A DNA stretch of 5,195 nucleotides from Pseudanabaenaceae cyanobacterium MP8IB2.15 (GCA_030248825.1 JARCMB010000310.1:1-5195), one strand, 5' to 3'; positions 1 through 5,101 are shown, counted from the first letter of the stretch. Notes: generated by a model not told the origin, from the sequence alone. A program made the numbers and translations.

Positions 1-6
1 AGCTTA

Positions 7-30
7 CAAATTAAAACTCAAATTAAAACT
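7..30. repeat. 12-bp perfect tandem repeat in the sqdB leader
   Basis: CAAATTAAAACT occurs twice head to tail (7-18 and 19-30), ending 22 nt before the sqdB start codon. The period is close to one helical turn. Read on the minus strand each unit contains TTTAATTT, which fits the loose cyanobacterial Pho-box pattern PyTTAAPyPy(T/A), but such matches are easy in AT-rich DNA. It may be an operator for sqdB or simple low-complexity leader sequence. The window edge cuts off the rest of the promoter. Confidence 0.45.
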
Positions 31-52
31 TAGGAAGAATACGGGCATTTTC

Positions 53-1204
53 ATGAAAGTTTTAGTAATTGGTGGTGATGGTTATTGTGGATGGGCGACA
101 GCCCTGCATTTAGCCAATCGCGGTTATGAAGTTGGAATTGTTGATAATCTGATCAGACGACATTGGGATTTGGAATTGGGGGTAGACACCTTGACCCCGA
201 TCTCTTCGATTCAAAAGCGGATCGATCGTTGGCAGTCTTTAACTGGTAAGCACATAGATTTGTTTATCGGTGATATCACCAACTATGAGTTTTTATCAGC
301 CACGTTCCGTAAATTCGAGCCTGGAGCCGTAGTTCACTTTGGCGAGCAACGATCGGCACCTTTTTCGATGATCGATCGAGAACATGCCGTACTGACTCAG
401 GTAAATAACGTCGTGGGGACGCTGAATATTCTCTACGCAATTAAGGCGGATTTCCCCGACTGTCATCTGGTCAAACTCGGCACAATGGGCGAATATGGCA
501 CTCCCAATATCGATATCGAAGAAGGCTACATCACGATCGAACACAATGGTCGCAAAGATACCCTGCCCTATCCCAAGCAGCCAGGCAGTTTTTATCATGT
601 CAGCAAGTGCCAAGATTCGCTGAATATTCACTTTGCTTGCCGCGTTTGGGGACTCAGAGCCACTGATCTAAATCAGGGGATTGTCTACGGCGTTTTGACC
701 GATGAGACAGGCATGGATGAGTCTTTGATCAATCGTTTAGACTACGACGGCGTGTTTGGCACGGCTTTAAATCGGTTTTGCGTCCAAGCGGCAATCGGGC
801 ATCCGCTTACGGTTTATGGCAAAGGCGGACAAACCAGAGGCTTCCTCGATATCAGAGACACAGTGCGATGTATTGAACTAGCGATCGCCACTCCTGCTGA
901 GCCTGGTCAATTTCGCGTATTTAACCAATTTACCGAAATGTTCTCGGTTAGCGACCTAGCGGTAATGGTGCAAAAAGCTGGACAAACTCTGGGCATGAAA
1001 ATCGAGATTAGCAATCTGGCTAACCCTAGGGTAGAACTTGAAGAACATTACTTTAACGCCAAAAACACTAACTTGCTCGACCTCGGCTTACAACCACACC
1101 TCCTATCTGATGCCTTGATCGACTCATTGCTGAATTTTGCCGTGAAATATCGCGATCGAATCGACAAAGCTCAGATTTTGCCCAAAGTCTCATGGAAAAA
1201 CTAA
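53..1204 (+). CDS. sqdB: UDP-sulfoquinovose synthase
   Basis: This enzyme converts UDP-glucose and sulfite to UDP-sulfoquinovose, the head-group donor for the sulfolipid SQDG of thylakoid membranes; it is soluble and cytoplasmic. The 383-residue protein is an extended short-chain dehydrogenase (NAD-dependent epimerase family). The N-terminal Rossmann motif GGDGYCG (residues 7-13, GxxGxxG) directly follows the first beta strand, and D31 can bind the NAD ribose. The catalytic triad of plant SQD1 is recognisable as T144 (LGTMGEYG), Y181 and K185 (YHVSK). The stretches DLNQGIVYG (205-213) and TRGFLDIRDT (261-270) are also typical of SQD1/SqdB. Length is normal for the family. The ATG at 53 gives the expected MKVLVIGGDGYCG start; the nearest purine-rich element, AGGAAG at 32-37, is rather distant (15 nt). 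sqdX, often the neighbour in cyanobacteria, is not downstream; the next gene is convergent. Confidence 0.96.
   Translation: MKVLVIGGDGYCGWATALHLANRGYEVGIVDNLIRRHWDLELGVDTLTPISSIQKRIDRWQSLTGKHIDLFIGDITNYEFLSATFRKFEPGAVVHFGEQRSAPFSMIDREHAVLTQVNNVVGTLNILYAIKADFPDCHLVKLGTMGEYGTPNIDIEEGYITIEHNGRKDTLPYPKQPGSFYHVSKCQDSLNIHFACRVWGLRATDLNQGIVYGVLTDETGMDESLINRLDYDGVFGTALNRFCVQAAIGHPLTVYGKGGQTRGFLDIRDTVRCIELAIATPAEPGQFRVFNQFTEMFSVSDLAVMVQKAGQTLGMKIEISNLANPRVELEEHYFNAKNTNLLDLGLQPHLLSDALIDSLLNFAVKYRDRIDKAQILPKVSWKN
881..888. repeat. HIP1 palindrome GCGATCGC
   Basis: This is the only full GCGATCGC octamer noticed in the window, inside sqdB. The CGATCG core is spread through all five genes on both strands (for example at 1152, 2212, 2486, 3371, 3911, 4415 and 4939). 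HIP1 is a known over-represented, often Dam-like methylated palindrome of cyanobacterial genomes. It supports the taxonomic placement and the common ancestry of the genes; it does not mark a gene boundary. Confidence 0.8.
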
Positions 1205-1205
1205 C

Positions 1206-1252
1206 CCAATTCTTGCTCCTCTCTTCTGCGCCGAGAGGGGCTGGGGGAGAGG
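1206..1252. repeat. Palindromic dispersed repeat between convergent genes
   Basis: On the minus strand the stretch reads as a C/T-rich block (CCTCTCCCCCAGCCCCTCTC) followed by a purine-rich complement and GAGCAAGAATTGG. From memory, this closely resembles a REP-like palindrome scattered in multiple copies through many cyanobacterial genomes. It fills nearly all the space between the ends of sqdB and the convergent small gene and abuts the latter's stop codon. Whether it is multicopy in this genome cannot be seen from one window. Confidence 0.6.
1215..1241. terminator. Strong hairpin, possible bidirectional terminator
   Basis: The arms GCTCCTCTC (1215-1223) and GAGAGGGGC (1233-1241) form a 9-bp stem with one G-U pair around a 9-nt loop. 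It starts 10 nt after the sqdB stop and lies 11 nt past the end of the convergent gene, where a shared terminator would be expected. Neither strand has a T tract directly after the stem, so it is not a canonical intrinsic terminator. It may instead block convergent transcripts or stabilise their 3' ends. Confidence 0.45.
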
Positions 1253-1654
1253 TCACTGATTAAACAACATGAAAATATCCTTATAAAACTGCTTGAGTTT
1301 TGACTCAAAATCTGATGGCGGTGGAAATGAACCGACAAAAGCCCAGTTGTCGATACTGGAAAGCGACCACTGCTTACCTTGATGACTATATCCCGCCGCA
1401 TCAATCCCAATTAACCGATCTTCATAAAAGCGAATTTGGACTAGGACGCAGCGACTTTTGATCGACCGACTGATGCCTGGGAAATTAAAGCTGATGTCGA
1501 TCGAATCTGGATCGACCAACTCTCTCGTATCTGGATCGTTAGCCCATGGACTCAGATCGGCTTTAGCATCAGGGAACAGATGCTTGAAAGATGTGACGAT
1601 CGTAGCGATCTTAGTTGCTACCTCAATATTTTTAGCCTGCTCGGCAGCATTCAT
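1253..1654 (-). CDS. Conserved-looking cyanobacterial protein of unknown function
   Basis: The product is 133 residues and I cannot assign a function. It has no signal peptide, membrane segment, cysteine cluster or recognised catalytic motif. Residues 1-33 look helical (MNAAEQAKNIEVATKIATIV). Residues 40-60 are acidic (DPDTRELVDPDSIDISF), the middle looks like beta strands (CVLVQIRFYEDRLIGIDAAG, 69-88), then comes a Trp/Ser segment (KQWSLSSIDNWAFVG, 94-108), a PPP turn (111-113) and a C-terminal helix. This resembles a small alpha/beta domain. The pattern recalls hypothetical proteins common in cyanobacteria, but that is memory rather than a search. ATG at 1654 is the natural start; no good Shine-Dalgarno is visible, only GAAG directly before the ATG. 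It is transcribed towards sqdB and away from the GT2 operon. The plus-strand frame at 1458-1670 is a shadow of it. Confidence 0.75.
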   Translation of the reverse strand: MNAAEQAKNIEVATKIATIVTSFKHLFPDAKADLSPWANDPDTRELVDPDSIDISFNFPGISRSIKSRCVLVQIRFYEDRLIGIDAAGYSHQGKQWSLSSIDNWAFVGSFPPPSDFESKLKQFYKDIFMLFNQ

Positions 1655-1667
1655 CTTCGCAATAGAT

Positions 1668-1712
1668 TAAGTTAAGGCAGATAAGTTAAGGCAAATTTGG
1701 CTACCAGTTAAG
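1668..1712. promoter_or_regulatory. TTAA-centred direct repeats, possible Pho boxes
   Basis: TAAGTTAAGGCA is repeated exactly at 1668-1679 and 1682-1693 (14-bp period), and a shorter copy, AGTTAAG, follows at 1706-1712. On the minus strand the core reads CTTAACTT twice and CTTAACTG once. The first two fit the cyanobacterial SphR/PhoB pattern PyTTAAPyPy(T/A). Classical Pho boxes repeat every 11 bp; here the steps are 14 and 22 bp, so the match is imperfect. The array starts 14 bp upstream of the small minus-strand gene's start codon and could serve that gene or a plus-strand promoter. Confidence 0.35.
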
Positions 1713-1715
1713 ATT

Positions 1716-1723
1716 AGTATAAT
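1716..1723. promoter_or_regulatory. Possible overlapping -10 boxes on both strands
   Basis: The plus strand has a perfect TATAAT at 1718-1723, and the minus strand reads TATACT over 1721-1716. The plus-strand box would start an RNA near 1730 towards the glycosyltransferases with a leader of about 150 nt. The minus-strand box would start one near 1709 for the small gene with a leader of about 55 nt. Neither has a convincing -35 at 16-18 bp: TTGATA (1741-1736, minus) is only 14 bp away. An activator at the adjacent TTAA repeats could compensate. Confidence 0.3.
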
Positions 1724-1791
1724 TGCTCAAAGAATTATCAACAGTTTCAGATTGAAAAAATTAAATTCGGGATCGGAACTTTTCAGTAGCG

Positions 1792-1835
1792 GTAGAATAA
1801 CCTACGGATCGCTATTCACGTTAATTGATTAAATT
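1792..1835 (+). promoter_or_regulatory. NtcA-type promoter upstream of the GT2 operon
   Basis: GTAGAATAACCTAC at 1792-1805 is an exact GTAN8TAC site, the consensus of the cyanobacterial nitrogen regulator NtcA. Counting 24 nt onward gives TAAATT at 1830-1835, matching the TAN3T -10 box; NtcA-activated promoters usually have 20-24 nt here. Transcription would start near 1842, leaving a leader of about 40-57 nt before the possible starts of the first glycosyltransferase. The geometry is right, but six fixed bases are weak evidence alone. Confidence 0.45.
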
Positions 1836-1837
1836 TG

Positions 1838-1855
1838 CTGATTTTTTGTAATCAG
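1838..1855 (+). other. Small hairpin in the GT2 operon leader
   Basis: CTGATT (1838-1843) pairs perfectly with AATCAG (1850-1855) around a 6-nt loop, 13 nt before the Shine-Dalgarno. No T run follows it, so it is not a terminator. It would sit at the very 5' end of an RNA started from the NtcA-type promoter, where it could affect RNA stability. A chance stem of this size is quite possible. Confidence 0.25.
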
Positions 1856-1868
1856 TGCCTCATGTGGT

Positions 1869-1874
1869 AAGGAG
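1869..1874 (+). promoter_or_regulatory. Strong Shine-Dalgarno that bears on the GT2 start
   Basis: AAGGAG is a near-perfect ribosome binding site. The in-frame codon at the usual 9-nt spacing is ATT at 1884, followed by CTG at 1887 and 1893 and TTG at 1899. There is no in-frame ATG or GTG at suitable distance; the frame is open back to a TGA at 1839. The TTG lies 24 nt from this site, which is long. True initiation may therefore be at a rare ATT or CTG codon. Confidence 0.6.
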
Positions 1875-1886
1875 TCTAAAGTCATT

Positions 1887-1904
1887 CTGATACTGATATT
1901 GATA
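1887..1904 (+). repeat. Hexanucleotide tract YTGATA x3 at the GT2 start
   Basis: CTGATA, CTGATA and TTGATA run head to tail across the start region, in frame, coding alternating Leu-Ile at the beginning of the N-terminal membrane helix. The TTG of the third unit is the first conventional start codon. Gain or loss of a unit would keep the frame but change helix length and the distance from the Shine-Dalgarno to TTG. Three units is short, so chance is possible. Confidence 0.5.
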
Positions 1905-3467
1905 CTCACCGCCTTGAACGGTGTGGCGGCTGTGTGGCTGCTGTTATACGGGGTTAACTCCTACTGGCTAACCTTTAGCCATAAACCTGCGCGGAGTTTG
2001 GTGGCACAAAAACCCAGAGAACTTGCAACCGCAGCTCTGGTTAATTCAAGTCGCAGCAAAATCTCATCAGCCCTACTGGTGAGTGAGTTACCCGAAAATT
2101 CTACGGATAATCTGGATTTGCCGACTGTGACCGTGCAATTGCCCATATTTAACGAATTGTATGTCGCCCAAAGACTTTTGGATGCTGTCTGTCGGTTAGA
2201 TTATCCGCGCGATCGACTGTACATTCAGGTGCTGGATGATTCGATCGATGAAACGCAGGATATTTTGATTAAGGCGGTAAGTGACTATCAACGCCAAGGT
2301 GTCTGGGTCGATTACATCCATCGCGACAATCGTACAGGGTTTAAGGCAGGGGCTTTACAAGCAGCAATGCCCCAAGTCCAAGGTGATTACATTGCAATTT
2401 TCGATGCCGATTTCGTGCCTTCGGCAGATTGGCTGAAGCAAACTGTAGCTCACTTCTGCAACAAGCCCAGCGACGATCGAGTGGCGATCGTCCAAACCCG
2501 TTGGGGACATATGAACGCTGATTATTCGTTGCTGACCAAGTTGCAATCGGTCGGGATTGACGGACACTTTGCGATCGAGCAGCAGTCGCGTTGTCAGAAT
2601 GGCTATTTCCTCAACTTCAACGGCACCGCAGGACTCTGGAATAAGCACGCGATCATTGACAGTGGAGGCTGGCACGCCGATACGCTAGCAGAAGATATGG
2701 ATTTGAGCTATCGCGCTCAGCTTCGCGGCTGGAAAGTGCTTTACGACAACGAAATTATTGCCCCAGCCGAATTACCCGTGTCGATGGCAGCATTTAAGTT
2801 ACAGCAGTTTCGCTGGGCAAAGGGCAGCATTCAGTGTGCCAAGAAGCTTTTACCTCAGATCTGGGCAAGTAAAATTAATCTCGATACCAAACTTCAGGCA
2901 ACTCTGCACTTGACCGCCTACTCTGTTCATCCACTGATGCTGATGATTATCTTGATGTCTGTGCCGATCATGTTGTTGATCCCGCCCGAATTGCAGACAT
3001 TGCGACTTTCACTTAGCAACTTTTGGGGCTTTTGTATGACTCCTGCTACGTTTGGTCCCCCCTACCTTTATCTCCGTGCCCAAATGGCACTCTATCCCAA
3101 TAGCTGGCGGCATCGGTTGGGGCGCATCTTGTTACTGGCTTTATTGGGAACAGGGATCTCGTTTAGTAACACTCGTGCCGTGATCGCAGGGCTGTTCAAC
3201 ACTGGTGCAAACTTCCGCCGCACGCCTAAGTTCAACATCAAAAATAAGGACGATCGCTGGGCAAACAAAGCCTACAAAATTCCACTTGATCCATCGTCAA
3301 TTCTGGAGATCTGCTTGTGTTTCTATAGCTGTTTTGCCTTTGCTGTCGCGATCTCGACCCATTCTTATTCGATCGCCCCGTTTATGGCACTGTATGCGAT
3401 CGGCTATGGTTATGTGGGTGGGTTGACTCTGTTTCAAACCTGGCAACAATCTAAGGGTAATTATTAG
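1899..3467 (+). CDS. Membrane GT2 glycosyltransferase, cellulose/mannan-synthase-like
   Basis: Likely an integral inner-membrane enzyme that builds a beta-linked glycan or glycolipid from a nucleotide sugar on the cytoplasmic side. Numbering is from TTG 1899 (522 residues). An N-terminal membrane helix (about 5-26) is followed by a polar Ser-rich linker (27-75) and a GT-A domain: LPIFNE (81-86), VLDDS (111-115), DxD as DAD (169-171), FNGTAG (240-245), acceptor-site EDMDL (265-269) and QQFRW (302-306, the QxxRW of processive enzymes). About five hydrophobic segments follow (332-361, 367-393, 407-424, 466-487, 491-513). TRAVIAGLF (425-433) and RRTPKF (440-445) recall bacterial CslA-like synthases. 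No PilZ domain is present, so c-di-GMP control as in BcsA is not indicated. A glucolipid synthase such as MgdA is an alternative. The start is uncertain: the Shine-Dalgarno favours ATT 1884, adding five residues (ILILI pattern). The second GT2 follows after 4 nt. Confidence 0.9.
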   Translation: MILTALNGVAAVWLLLYGVNSYWLTFSHKPARSLVAQKPRELATAALVNSSRSKISSALLVSELPENSTDNLDLPTVTVQLPIFNELYVAQRLLDAVCRLDYPRDRLYIQVLDDSIDETQDILIKAVSDYQRQGVWVDYIHRDNRTGFKAGALQAAMPQVQGDYIAIFDADFVPSADWLKQTVAHFCNKPSDDRVAIVQTRWGHMNADYSLLTKLQSVGIDGHFAIEQQSRCQNGYFLNFNGTAGLWNKHAIIDSGGWHADTLAEDMDLSYRAQLRGWKVLYDNEIIAPAELPVSMAAFKLQQFRWAKGSIQCAKKLLPQIWASKINLDTKLQATLHLTAYSVHPLMLMIILMSVPIMLLIPPELQTLRLSLSNFWGFCMTPATFGPPYLYLRAQMALYPNSWRHRLGRILLLALLGTGISFSNTRAVIAGLFNTGANFRRTPKFNIKNKDDRWANKAYKIPLDPSSILEICLCFYSCFAFAVAISTHSYSIAPFMALYAIGYGYVGGLTLFQTWQQSKGNY

Positions 3468-3471
3468 TTTT

Positions 3472-4377
3472 ATGTGGTCGATCGTGATTCCGACTTACAA
3501 TCGGTTGCCAATTTTACAGAAGTGTCTGGCAGCAATGGAGCAGCAAGATTTCGATCTGCCCTATGAGTTGCTGGTGGTTGATGATGGCTCCACTGATGGC
3601 ACTGTCGATTTTTTGTTGGAGCAGAAAACCCAATTTCCCCATGTGCGGTTACTCCAACAAGAACATGGCGGGGCCGCCGCCGCTCGTAATCTTGGGGTCG
3701 AGCAAGCCCAAGGTGAGACGATCGTGTTTATCGATAGCGATCTGGTGGTAACGCCTGGATTTCTGGCTGCTCATGCTAAAGCTTTAGGTTCAGAGACAAA
3801 GGCTTTTACCTATGGGCGAGTGATTAACACTTGTAATTTTGACCAGCCCACAGCGGAACCGTTTAAGGTGACGGATATGTCGCGGGCTTATTTTGCTACA
3901 GGCAATGTGGCGATCGAACGTCACTGGCTGATCGAAGCTGGTTTATTCGATCTCGACTTTAAGCAGTACGGCTGGGAGGATCTCGAACTGGGTGTCCGCC
4001 TCAAAAAGCTGGGCTTGCGGCTAATCAGTTGTCCGCAAGCGGTGGGATATCACTGGCATCCTGCGTTTAACTTGGCACAGTTGCCTCACCTGATCGACGT
4101 GGAAGCCCAACGTGGTCGCATGGGTGTGGTTTTTTACCAAAAGCACCCTACTTGGGAAGTGCGGCTGATGATTCAGATGACATGGTTACATCAGGTGCTG
4201 TGGGGAATTTTATCGCTGGGTGGCTTGGTGAATGAACGATCGATTCGTCCTTTGCTGCAATGGCTGGTCGATCGAGGCAAACCCCAATTGGCGTTAGAAG
4301 TAGCCCGCATTTTCCTGAATTGGTATAACGTTCAAGGTGTATATGCGGCTTACGATCGAATAAAAAGTAAAAAGTAA
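3472..4377 (+). CDS. GT2 glycosyltransferase with GT7-like C-terminal region
   Basis: A soluble or membrane-associated inverting sugar transferase with a GT-A fold, 301 residues, no clear membrane segment. Motifs in order: IPTYNR (6-11), VVDDGSTDGT (35-44), GGAAAARN (66-73), metal-binding DSD (88-90), FATGNVAIER (141-150) and GWEDLELGVRL (167-177). The last two resemble the C-terminal part of chondroitin-polymerase and beta-4-galactosyltransferase-like enzymes (Glyco_transf_7C), where E/D of WED acts near the acceptor; HWH (194-196) may complete metal binding. The C-terminal about 80 residues are Trp/Leu-rich and amphipathic, perhaps for membrane or partner contact. ATG at 3472 is 4 nt after the previous stop; only a weak AAGGG (3452-3456) precedes it, so translational coupling is likely. 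The pair probably works on one glycan, with this enzyme adding single sugars. Donor and acceptor cannot be inferred. Confidence 0.92.
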   Translation: MWSIVIPTYNRLPILQKCLAAMEQQDFDLPYELLVVDDGSTDGTVDFLLEQKTQFPHVRLLQQEHGGAAAARNLGVEQAQGETIVFIDSDLVVTPGFLAAHAKALGSETKAFTYGRVINTCNFDQPTAEPFKVTDMSRAYFATGNVAIERHWLIEAGLFDLDFKQYGWEDLELGVRLKKLGLRLISCPQAVGYHWHPAFNLAQLPHLIDVEAQRGRMGVVFYQKHPTWEVRLMIQMTWLHQVLWGILSLGGLVNERSIRPLLQWLVDRGKPQLALEVARIFLNWYNVQGVYAAYDRIKSKK

Positions 4378-4379
4378 AA
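4361..4379 (+). repeat. 7-bp tandem repeat across the GT2 stop codon
   Basis: TAAAAAG occurs twice (4361-4374) followed by a partial TAAAA (4375-4379), covering the last codons (IKSKK) and the TAA stop of the second glycosyltransferase. Loss of one 7-bp unit would shift the frame and remove this stop, extending the protein into sequence antisense to the YkgJ-family gene. It is a possible slippage site; no variation can be seen from one sequence. Confidence 0.5.
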
Positions 4380-4382
4380 TTC

Positions 4383-4973
4383 TCAGGAAAACTGGCGGAA
4401 TAGTCCAAGCTTTTCGATCGCGACTCGCAAGGCTTGGTTAATTGGTAGGCGCGATCGACCTAGTTCGGGATCGATATTAGCGATCTGTTGGGCGAAATCG
4501 GCAAAAATTGGTAGGGCTAGTCCTTGTTCGATCGAGGTCTGCGCGGTTTCGACAATTTCAGGAAAAATCTCTTTATGTCTGACACAAGCTGCCAATTCAG
4601 GCTTTCCTTGTTTAGTTCTGACCGCCGCAAACCCAAATAATCGACAAAGCGCAGGTCGCCAAGTATAAACCGAACATCGTCCATTTTCGGGCACTATTCG
4701 ATCGGGTTGATAGAATACGCAAACTCCCTGCTCATTCTTCTCTGCTGTGCGGTCTAACCAAAGATTTGCCTCACCACGTTCTAATAGTTCCCATGCCAGT
4801 GGCAGCATCTCTAAGGGCGTTGTCTCTACTTCAGGATTTGTGCAACACTTCCCACATCCACTCGGACATTGCAACCCTGTCGCCGCCTGAAATGTACTAA
4901 TTTGGGCATCAATTTCCGCATAAATCCCCATTAACTGTTCGATCGAACTTTCAAAACCATTTAAGATATCCAT
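4383..4973 (-). CDS. YkgJ-family CxxxCxxCC cysteine-cluster protein
   Basis: A 196-residue cytoplasmic protein of the putative zinc- or iron-chelating YkgJ/UPF0153 family (PF03692-type), whose biochemical role is not established. From ATG 4973 there are eight cysteines: C36, C40, C43 and C44 form the signature CPSGCGKCC, C85 lies in GVCVFY, C100 in GRCSVY, C110 in RPALCRLFGF, and C130 in AACVRH. The RPxxCRLFGF segment is a second family hallmark. An N-terminal helix (FESSIEQLMGIYAEIDAQIS) precedes the cluster, and the C-terminal third is helical and lacks cysteine. A TTG directly before the ATG (4976) would add one residue. The Shine-Dalgarno is weak. The gene converges on the second GT2 with only 5 nt between stops and no terminator, so transcripts should overlap. 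An NtcA-type promoter lies upstream. No frameshift or missing cluster residue is seen. Confidence 0.9.
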   Translation of the reverse strand: MDILNGFESSIEQLMGIYAEIDAQISTFQAATGLQCPSGCGKCCTNPEVETTPLEMLPLAWELLERGEANLWLDRTAEKNEQGVCVFYQPDRIVPENGRCSVYTWRPALCRLFGFAAVRTKQGKPELAACVRHKEIFPEIVETAQTSIEQGLALPIFADFAQQIANIDPELGRSRLPINQALRVAIEKLGLFRQFS

Positions 4974-5018
4974 CAAAATTATTTACCAATATCAATTAGT
5001 TCAGATATTTGCATAATC

Positions 5019-5060
5019 AGCATATCGGGAGTCAACACTAGCAAAGGTATAATGAACTAC
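5019..5060 (-). promoter_or_regulatory. NtcA-type promoter upstream of the YkgJ-family gene
   Basis: On the minus strand GTAGTTCATTATAC (5060-5047) is an exact GTAN8TAC. Exactly 22 nt later comes TATGCT (5024-5019), fitting the TAN3T -10 box. This is the canonical layout of an NtcA-activated promoter. The start would be near 5012, giving a leader of about 38 nt to the ATG at 4973. A TTGACT lies between the two elements but has no good -10 at 17 bp. The first half of the site overlaps a possible transposon end. Confidence 0.45.
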
Positions 5061-5101
5061 CCCACCCTGCTACGCGACGATGGGGATTCTAAATTCCCAT
5101 C
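5051..5101 (-). mobile_element. Possible IS200/IS605 (tnpB) right-end remnant
   Basis: Read on the minus strand, GAATCCCCA, a 16-nt spacer and TGGGGTAGTTCA form a hairpin-bearing end (CCCCA 5085-5081 with TGGGG 5064-5060). I recall similar ends, GAATCCCC...GGGG followed by a short TTCA/TCAA-type end, downstream of or overlapping cyanobacterial tnpB genes, where they also form the 3' part of the guide-RNA scaffold. A competing 8-bp stem (GATGGGAA with TCCCCATC, 5101-5094 with 5086-5079) shares the CCCC block. No intact tnpB is in the window and the upstream frames are interrupted, so if real this is a remnant or a non-autonomous end. Confidence 0.35.

Noticed and set aside
296..631. Minus-strand 111-codon frame inside sqdB
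   Set aside because: It lies wholly antisense to a clear sqdB coding sequence and shows no family motif.
1068..1256. Minus-strand frame beginning in the repeat (SPPAPLGAEERSKNW)
   Set aside because: This phrase is the usual spurious translation of the dispersed palindrome, and the rest is antisense to sqdB.
1201..1410. Minus-strand 69-codon frame through the palindromic repeat
   Set aside because: It overlaps the 3' part of the small gene in another frame and ends in repeat-derived Ser/Pro/Arg-rich sequence.
1458..1670. Plus-strand 70-codon frame with a hydrophobic tail
   Set aside because: It is antisense to the 133-residue gene, which has better composition and an appropriate start; the hydrophobic end arises from the complement of that gene's N-terminus.
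1862..1870. ATG TGG TAA mini-frame (leader peptide) before the GT2 gene
   Set aside because: Two codons, no Shine-Dalgarno of its own, and the stop overlaps the ribosome-binding region; too little to claim a leader.
2355..2675. Minus-strand 106-codon frame inside the first GT2
   Set aside because: It is antisense to the catalytic core that carries DAD and FNGTAG; a shadow frame.
4361..4390. Terminator between the second GT2 and the YkgJ gene
   Set aside because: Only 5 nt separate the stops and no stem with a T tract is visible on either strand.
4148..4408. Minus-strand 86-codon frame across the end of the second GT2
   Set aside because: It overlaps both real convergent genes and has no independent support.
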